Translations under genes and position numbers: made by a program
NCBI GenBank assembly: GCA_966250335.1
Contig: CBINGZ010000068.1
Coordinates: forward strand, 1-17,514
DNA: 17,514 nucleotides
Direction: 5' to 3'
Origin: OLB7 sp966250335
Lineage (GTDB): Bacteria; Bacteroidota; Ignavibacteria; OLB7
Shown: piece after piece, positions 12,680 through 17,514 of the stretch
Layout of the letters: each line of letters begins with the position of its first letter
Numbering within the stretch: the stretch's first letter is position 1
Notes under the pieces: model-generated
The model's input: only the letters and a program-made list of their open reading frames with translations
Database searches by the model: none
Told to the model about the DNA's origin: nothing

Positions 12680-15076
12680 CTACCGTCCGAACTGGAAGTG
12701 GAACTGCCAGCCGGAGCGCTCGGAGAGTCCGCCGGCGCTTTCGCTGAAGCTGTCGGCGTCGAACCCGTACGCGTAATCAAAGCCGAGGATACCGACCGGC
12801 GGGACCATGACGCGCATGCCGAGACCGGCGGAGCGCTTCAGATCGAACGGATCGACCTGGCTCAGGGCGCCCCAGACGTTCCCGGCCTCCGCGAAGCCGA
12901 GTACGAATATAGGAATAGGGTCCATTGCGATGCTGAACCGGAGTTCCGCGGTCAGCTTATTGTACACCTGACCGACCGGAACGTTTCCGGTCGCGACCGG
13001 ACCGATCGACCTGTCCCGATATCCGCGAAGCGGCACGGCGTTAAGTGACGTGAGCGCCGTCCCTCCCATTGTGTAGAATGCCAGTGGGGGGATGTTCTCG
13101 AAGGGGCCGTAATCGTACAGATAGCCGAACTCGCTCCCCAGGAAGAGGACGAGCTGGTTGGACTCGCCGAGCTGGGCGATCGGCGAGAAGAATTCAAGTT
13201 TCAGTTCCGGCTTGATGTATTCCGCGTTCCCCAGCCCCGCGATCGTCGTTGAAAGGACGAAGCGGGAGCCGACGGTCGGGAAGACCGGATTGTCGATGCT
13301 GGTACGTGAGATCGTCGGCGTGGCGCTGATCTCGTTGCCGTTGCGGTAATAGATGTTCGTGCCGTTGACCTCGTTCCGGAGGAACCGCATCGCCAGATCG
13401 ACCCGGAAGTAGTCGTCCGGCCAGCGCGGACGCCAGCCCGTGGTCACCGAGAAACCGAGACGCTTCAGCGTGTTCTCGTTCTCGTTGTTGAACGTGGAGA
13501 GATCCTGCGTCTGGTAGAAGACGTTCGCCCCGAGCGTGATCGGCTGATCGAAGAGCCACGGCTCGGTCAGGCCGAGCGAGAAGGTGGAGAGATAGCTTCC
13601 GAACTCCCAGTTGAAGTTCAGGATCTGCCCGCCGCCGCCGAGCAGAGGCTCCGTGATCGAGAAGTTGTTGAAGGAGAGCCCGAGCATGCCGGTAAGCCCC
13701 TGCGAGCTGAGACCGATCGACGCGTTGAACGTGTCGCTGGGACGTTCCTCCACCACGTAGGTGACGTCGACCGATGTGGCGTCGACCGGCTCCACCTTCG
13801 GGGCAAGCTTCTCCGGGTTGAAGTAGTTGAGATTGGCGATGCTGCGGAGCGAACGGATCACCGCCGATTTGGAGAAGGTGTCGCCAGGATGCGTGAAGAG
13901 CTCGCGGCGGATCACCTTGTCCTTCGTCTTCGTGTTGCCGGTGATCGTGACGTATCGGATCGAGGCGGGATTCCCCTCGGTGATCTTGATGACGACGTCG
14001 ATCGAATCCCCCGAACGCTGCTCGACGACCTGGGCGTCGAACCGGAGGTACCCGTTGTCCATGTAGAGGGTGCGGAGATCGGTGGTCTCCTCGTTGCCGT
14101 TGATGTTCTGCTCCAGGCGGACCTGGTCGTACGGCGTTCCCGGCTCCATGTCGATCCGCTGCTCGATCACCGGAGTCTCGTAGACGCTGTTGCCGGTGAT
14201 GCTGATGCTGCGGAGGAAGACCTGCTCCCCCTCGTTGACGGTGATCGTGATGTCGGCGCGACCCGAGGCCGGATCGATGGCGATCGAATCCCCCACGACG
14301 TCGGCGTTGATGAAGCCGCGCGACCTGTAGTAATCGACGACCTTCTGCTTGTCTCCCTCCAGTTTCGCCTTCTCGAAGGTGGAGGAACGCCAGATCTGCC
14401 ACCACGACTTCTCCCTGACATCCTCCATCGCCCCTTTCAGATCGGAATCGGAATAGGCGCTGTTCCCGACGAAGTCGATCGTCCCGATCTGCACCTCCGG
14501 CCCCTCGTCGATCACGAAGGTGATATCCTCGCGACCGGAGTCGGCCGACGGGGAGCGGCTGGCGGTGATCTTGGTGAAGAGGTATCCCTCCTCGGCGTAC
14601 TTGTCGCGGATCTTGGTGCGGGAACGGTCGATCTCGTACGGCGCGGCGATATCTCCGCCGCGGACGGTGACCACATCCTCCAGGTCCTTCTCGCTGAACT
14701 CGTCGTTGCCGCTGAAGAAGACCGATCCGATCCGCTGATGCTCCTTGACCACGATCACCACCACGGCGCCGTCGGCCGTGAGGTTCTCGTAGAAGATCTC
14801 CACGGCGCTGAAGAGCCGGCGTTCCATGAGGTTGCGGATCCCCCTGGCGACGATTTCGCTGCCGGAGGGGATGACATCCCCGATATGAAGGCCGGAGAAG
14901 GAGATGATGGCGGCGGCGCTGGAGGTCTGATTCCCCTCTACCCGGATATCTCTGATCCGCAGGCCGGGGTTGTCGGGCTGCTGCGCCGTGGCTACGCTCG
15001 ACATCATCCCGAGGAGCGATGAGAGGAGCAGGAGTCGCCGCGGGCTGCGGCAGGTTCTATTGGCGCGTAAAAGCAT
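12680..15076 (-). CDS. bamA: BamA, outer-membrane protein assembly factor
   Basis: BamA is the essential insertase of outer-membrane beta-barrels. The 798-residue protein has a signal peptide (1-31, ending SVATAQ), five POTRA domains (about 38-112, 113-193, 194-284, 285-369, 370-446) and a 16-strand-type barrel (447-798). POTRA starts are recognisable as I-x-V/I-x-G-N motifs: IRVEGNQ, VFFSGND, IDFVGNS, ISITGNS, VTITGNT. POTRA3 has the WWQIW insertion seen in Bacteroidota BamA. The barrel carries LRGYRDRSIG (683-692), the equivalent of the conserved VRGY lid motif, and ends WQFHFQFGR. The ATG at 15074-15076 overlaps the uppS reading frame by 20 bases, indicating coupled expression. Two Skp-like chaperone genes follow directly, matching its function. 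Confidence 0.97.
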   Translation of the reverse strand: MLLRANRTCRSPRRLLLLSSLLGMMSSVATAQQPDNPGLRIRDIRVEGNQTSSAAAIISFSGLHIGDVIPSGSEIVARGIRNLMERRLFSAVEIFYENLTADGAVVVIVVKEHQRIGSVFFSGNDEFSEKDLEDVVTVRGGDIAAPYEIDRSRTKIRDKYAEEGYLFTKITASRSPSADSGREDITFVIDEGPEVQIGTIDFVGNSAYSDSDLKGAMEDVREKSWWQIWRSSTFEKAKLEGDKQKVVDYYRSRGFINADVVGDSIAIDPASGRADITITVNEGEQVFLRSISITGNSVYETPVIEQRIDMEPGTPYDQVRLEQNINGNEETTDLRTLYMDNGYLRFDAQVVEQRSGDSIDVVIKITEGNPASIRYVTITGNTKTKDKVIRRELFTHPGDTFSKSAVIRSLRSIANLNYFNPEKLAPKVEPVDATSVDVTYVVEERPSDTFNASIGLSSQGLTGMLGLSFNNFSITEPLLGGGGQILNFNWEFGSYLSTFSLGLTEPWLFDQPITLGANVFYQTQDLSTFNNENENTLKRLGFSVTTGWRPRWPDDYFRVDLAMRFLRNEVNGTNIYYRNGNEISATPTISRTSIDNPVFPTVGSRFVLSTTIAGLGNAEYIKPELKLEFFSPIAQLGESNQLVLFLGSEFGYLYDYGPFENIPPLAFYTMGGTALTSLNAVPLRGYRDRSIGPVATGNVPVGQVYNKLTAELRFSIAMDPIPIFVLGFAEAGNVWGALSQVDPFDLKRSAGLGMRVMVPPVGILGFDYAYGFDADSFSESAGGLSERSGWQFHFQFGR

Positions 15077-15893
15077 CGAGGATTTTCTGGACGTATGAGC
15101 GCTGTGGTCCGTCGGACTCGTTCAACTGTTCGCTTGTCTTGCCGAATCGACGCTCGCGCTGCAGATAGTTGTTCAGGGCCGTGTAGAGATGTTCCCGCCG
15201 GAAATCGGGCCAGTAGACCGGGGCCACGTAGATCTCCGAGTAGGCCATCTCCCACAACAGGAAATTGCTGAGCCTCATCTCCCCGCTGGTCCGGATCATC
15301 AGATCGGGATCGGGGAGCGACGCCGTCGTGAAATAGGTGCGGAAGAGATCCTCCGTGATATCCTCCGGCGAGAGCTTGCCGCGCCGCACGTCGAGGGCAA
15401 GGGTCTGGACCGCGCGCAGGATATCCCAGCGGCCGCTGTAGCTCAGTGCGAGCGTCAGCGTCAGGCCGGTGTTGCCGGAGAGCTTCTCCATGCTGTTATG
15501 GAGCTGCTTCTGCACCGGCTTCGGGAGGGCGTTCAACTGCCCTATCGCGTTCAGGCGGACGTTGTTCCGGTTGAGTTCTTCGATCTCGCTCCGCAGGTAG
15601 TGGAGCAGCAGCTCCATCAGCACCATCACCTCGGCGCGGGGACGCTTCCAGTTCTCGGTGGAGAAGGCGTAGAGCGTCAGATACGATATATTCAACTGGC
15701 CGCACGCCTTCACGATATCGCGGACCGAATCGACCCCGGTGCGGTGGCCGGCGACACGGGCGGCCCCGCGCTCCTTGGCCCACCTGCCGTTGCCGTCCAT
15801 GATGATCGCGACATGATTCGGCAGGGCGCCCGACTCGATCAGCGAGCGCTGCGTCTGGACGTCCTGCTCCGTTTGTTCATCGTTCCAGCCCAA
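15057..15893 (-). CDS. uppS: Isoprenyl transferase / undecaprenyl diphosphate synthase (TTG start)
   Basis: UppS adds eight isopentenyl units in cis to farnesyl diphosphate, producing the C55 lipid carrier for peptidoglycan and O-antigen. Family motifs are complete in 278 residues: HVAIIMDGNGRWAKERG (27-43) with catalytic-type Asp33, GHRTGV, YAFSTENWKRP (75-85), LALSYSGRWDI, and DPDLMIRTSGEMRLSNFLLW (195-214) with the Arg/Ser diphosphate-binding residues and Glu220. The start is unusual. No ATG or GTG exists between the in-frame upstream TAG and the first motif, so TTG at 15891-15893 is the best start; ATT at 15900-15902 is a rarer alternative. It is the first gene of the envelope cluster, and bamA begins inside its last 20 bases. 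Confidence 0.95.
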   Translation of the reverse strand: MGWNDEQTEQDVQTQRSLIESGALPNHVAIIMDGNGRWAKERGAARVAGHRTGVDSVRDIVKACGQLNISYLTLYAFSTENWKRPRAEVMVLMELLLHYLRSEIEELNRNNVRLNAIGQLNALPKPVQKQLHNSMEKLSGNTGLTLTLALSYSGRWDILRAVQTLALDVRRGKLSPEDITEDLFRTYFTTASLPDPDLMIRTSGEMRLSNFLLWEMAYSEIYVAPVYWPDFRREHLYTALNNYLQRERRFGKTSEQLNESDGPQRSYVQKILDAFTRQ

Positions 15894-15933
15894 AGCTTCA
15901 ATCCCTACGTTATAAGATTCGTAAGAAAGGCGT

Positions 15934-15964
15934 CGAAACTACCGGTTTGTGACACGAAAAGCAA
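15934..15964 (-). promoter_or_regulatory. Promoter candidate for the uppS-bamA-ompH-lpx cluster (Bacteroidota type)
   Basis: On the minus strand TTG (15962-15964), 20 bases, then TAGTTTCG (15934-15941) fits the Bacteroidota primary sigma pattern TTG-N19-21-TAnnTTTG with one mismatch. It would give a leader of about 35 bases before the TTG start. An alternative sigma70-like -10, TATAAC (15909-15914), lies closer but has no good -35 and would leave a leader of under 10 bases. Confidence 0.4.
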
Positions 15965-15995
15965 CAACGAGTTGTTCCGATCGGGACCGGTCCCG
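15963..15995. promoter_or_regulatory. Two adjacent palindromes overlapping the cluster promoter candidate (operator-like)
   Basis: AACAAC-GA-GTTGTT (15963-15976; 6-bp arms) overlaps the candidate -33 TTG of the uppS promoter. Six bases further upstream lies a perfect 14-bp palindrome, CGGGACCGGTCCCG (15982-15995). Symmetry is seen; binding by a dimeric regulator is inferred from their position. Confidence 0.4.
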
Positions 15996-16101
15996 CGCCG
16001 ACCATGATATGCCCGACATCCCCAAGTAAACCCCGCCGCACCGGGCGCGACAATGCAAAAAACGAGGGCCGTCGGTCACGATCTCTATGACGATCGATCT
16101 G

Positions 16102-16132
16102 TTGCGATGTTCGGCAAAGAGGTGTAAGTTCA
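16102..16132 (+). promoter_or_regulatory. Promoter candidate for the DUF1800 gene (Bacteroidota type)
   Basis: TTG (16102-16104), exactly 20 bases, then TAAGTTCA (16125-16132) has the same layout as the minus-strand uppS candidate in the same gap. The -7 part differs from TAnnTTTG at its last two bases. It would leave a long leader of about 130 bases before the ATG. Confidence 0.3.
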
Positions 16133-16268
16133 TCGCGTCGCCGAACAGATCCACAGATATTCCGGCGCCCTCCTCCCTTCGGTCATCGACGGACTCCGCC
16201 CCCCCTTCCGTCGACGGTTCCCTGCGCATATCGTTTCGTATCACGACATATACCTTCAGGGCTCTCCC

Positions 16269-17514
16269 ATGAACAGACGCTCCTTCCTACGATATCGCCG
16301 GTCGGACGAGCCGGCCCGACGGTTCGTCGACCGTGCACATCCCCTCGACCTTCATGCAAGGAAGGGGAACGGCGACCGGACCTCGACGCTCGCCGCCGAC
16401 GGAGGGCTGGCCCCATATACGCCGACGGCCGAAAAGCCGTGGAACCCCCGCCGCGCCGCTCATCTGCTCCGCCGCGCCGGCTTCGGGTTCAACTGGACCG
16501 AGCTTCAGGCCGCGCTCGCCTCCACTCCCGCCGCGATCGTCGATCTGCTGCTGGCGGACAGGAACCTGCCAGCCCCGCCCGGCGACTGGACGACCCGAAG
16601 CCCGATCTACCCCCAGGACAACGCCGCCCTGGCCCAGTACAACACCTGGCTGCGCCAGACCCAGGAATGGTGGGTCACGAAGATGCTGACGCCGGGGAAC
16701 ATGCTCCGCGAGAAGATGGTCCTCTTCTGGCATAATCATTTCGTGAGCGAGTACACCGTGGTCTACGTGACCCAGTACCTCTTCACCCAGAACCAGCTCT
16801 TCAGGAAGTTCGCGTTCGGCGACTTCCGCGAGCTCACCAAACAGGTGACGATCGACAACGCCATGCTGGTTTATCTGGACGGCGCGCTGAGCAAGGTCGG
16901 CAACCCCAACGAGAACTACGGCCGCGAACTGCTGGAGCTCTTCACGATCGGTGTCGGCTCCTACGCGAACGGCGACCCGCACTACACCGAACGGGATGTG
17001 GTGGAACTCGCCCGCGCCCTGACCGGCTGGACCGTCCCGACGCAGGGGCTGACCAGTCAGTTCGTCTCGGGACGGTTCGACAGCGGCTCCAAGACGATCC
17101 TGGGGAAGAGCGCCAACTTCGGCATCCAGGGGCACGGGAGCGAGGATGTGATCGATCATATCTTCAGCGTCCAGGATATCGACCTCAAGCGGAACCGCGC
17201 CGCCGTCTTCCTCTGCGAGAAACTCTATATCGAGTTCGTCCACCAGACGCCCGACATGGAGATCGTGGCCGGGATGGCGGAGACGCTGGTGGCGAACAAC
17301 TGGTCGGTGGCGGCCGTGCTGCGCCAGCTCCTCACCAGCGAGCATTTCTTCGATGAGAACGTGATCGGCGCCAGGATCAAGGGTCCCGCCGACTTCGTCC
17401 TCGGCTCGATCCACGCCCTGAACCTGATGGCCCCGATGACGCCGACCGGCGTCGCCGCCGACCGCCCGGAGACCCACGACCCGGTGACCGCCATGTGGTT
17501 TCTCTCGCAATGGC
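16269..17514 (+). CDS. DUF1800 domain-containing protein (C-terminus cut by window edge)
   Basis: The first 415 codons are present and open to the window end. Family features are clear: WNPRRAAHLLRRAGFG near residues 60-75, EKMVLFWHNHFVSE (HNH at 155-157), MLVYLDGALSKVGNPNENYG through GRELLELFTIG (about 198-230), YTERDVVELARALTGWTV, the NRAAVFLCEKLY segment, and LTSEHFFDENVIGARIKGP. The biochemical function of DUF1800 is unknown. Members are generally predicted to be exported and often lie next to a DUF1501 gene, which would be expected just beyond the window. The N-terminus MNRRSFLRYRRSDE contains a twin-arginine-like RRSFL but no hydrophobic stretch follows in the next 50 residues, so a normal Tat signal is not evident. 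Start ATG 16269-16271. Confidence 0.92.
   Translation, partial: MNRRSFLRYRRSDEPARRFVDRAHPLDLHARKGNGDRTSTLAADGGLAPYTPTAEKPWNPRRAAHLLRRAGFGFNWTELQAALASTPAAIVDLLLADRNLPAPPGDWTTRSPIYPQDNAALAQYNTWLRQTQEWWVTKMLTPGNMLREKMVLFWHNHFVSEYTVVYVTQYLFTQNQLFRKFAFGDFRELTKQVTIDNAMLVYLDGALSKVGNPNENYGRELLELFTIGVGSYANGDPHYTERDVVELARALTGWTVPTQGLTSQFVSGRFDSGSKTILGKSANFGIQGHGSEDVIDHIFSVQDIDLKRNRAAVFLCEKLYIEFVHQTPDMEIVAGMAETLVANNWSVAAVLRQLLTSEHFFDENVIGARIKGPADFVLGSIHALNLMAPMTPTGVAADRPETHDPVTAMWFLSQW

Larger units (their letters stand above)
15894..16268. other. Divergent intergenic region between uppS and the DUF1800 gene
   Basis: This 375-base gap has no credible gene on either strand. A possible 101-codon reading frame on the minus strand (15939-16244) has composition unlike the neighbouring proteins and no recognisable motif. 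The stretch holds the promoter candidates and palindromes listed separately; the remaining part (about 16000-16100 and 16135-16268) shows nothing I can assign. Confidence 0.6.

Noticed and set aside
15939..16244. Minus-strand open frame of 101 codons in the uppS/DUF1800 gap
   Set aside because: It overlaps promoter candidates and palindromes and has no recognisable motif or coding-like composition.
16287..17510. Minus-strand open frame of 407 codons at the right edge
   Set aside because: It is antisense to the DUF1800 gene, which has many conserved motifs; the shadow protein has none.
1..17514. CRISPR arrays, tRNA/rRNA genes, transposases, prophage or toxin-antitoxin genes
   Set aside because: None was recognised on reading both strands; repeats present are short palindromic units or intragenic, not CRISPR-like.

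Overview
The window is a chromosomal segment, roughly 60% G+C by eye, from a Gram-negative member of the Bacteroidota/Chlorobiota (FCB) lineage. The evidence is a fused LpxC-FabZ protein, two tandem OmpH/Skp chaperone genes behind bamA, a bacillithiol glycosyltransferase (BshA), few Shine-Dalgarno sequences, and promoter candidates of the Bacteroidota type (TTG, about 20 bases, TAnnTTyG). The high G+C fits lineages such as Rhodothermia or Kapabacteria better than classic Bacteroides or Flavobacterium, but the exact group cannot be fixed from the sequence alone.

Left part (1-3417, mostly minus strand): the N-terminal part of ruvB, cut by the window edge; a gene-free stretch of about 510 bases (448-959) holding short hairpin repeats; a BamA/TamA-like outer-membrane protein with a short POTRA region; and a YigZ/IMPACT-family gene.

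Middle (3692-5682, plus strand): bshA and an inositol-monophosphatase-family gene. A large imperfect inverted repeat (5696-5771) separates them from the opposing envelope cluster.

Envelope cluster (5770-15893, all minus strand, transcribed right to left): uppS, bamA, ompH, ompH, lpxD, lpxC-fabZ, lpxA, lpxB and a DUF374-type acyltransferase. It joins undecaprenyl diphosphate synthesis, outer-membrane protein insertion with periplasmic chaperones, and the first steps of lipid A synthesis. Most junctions are short or overlapping. A terminator-like hairpin between lpxD and lpxC suggests that the cluster is split into at least two transcription units.

Right edge (16269 onward, plus strand): a DUF1800-family gene cut by the window end. 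The 375-base divergent region between uppS and DUF1800 holds two promoter candidates with the same architecture and two perfect palindromes, one of which overlaps the candidate -33 element of the envelope cluster.

I did not find an undescribed multi-gene system. All CDS called here belong to recognisable families. The less ordinary material lies in the non-coding DNA (repeats, palindromes, promoter candidates) and in a few details: the second BamA-like protein, a low-complexity OmpH tail, a non-ATG start for uppS, and the DUF1800 N-terminus. No tRNA, rRNA, CRISPR array or transposase was seen.
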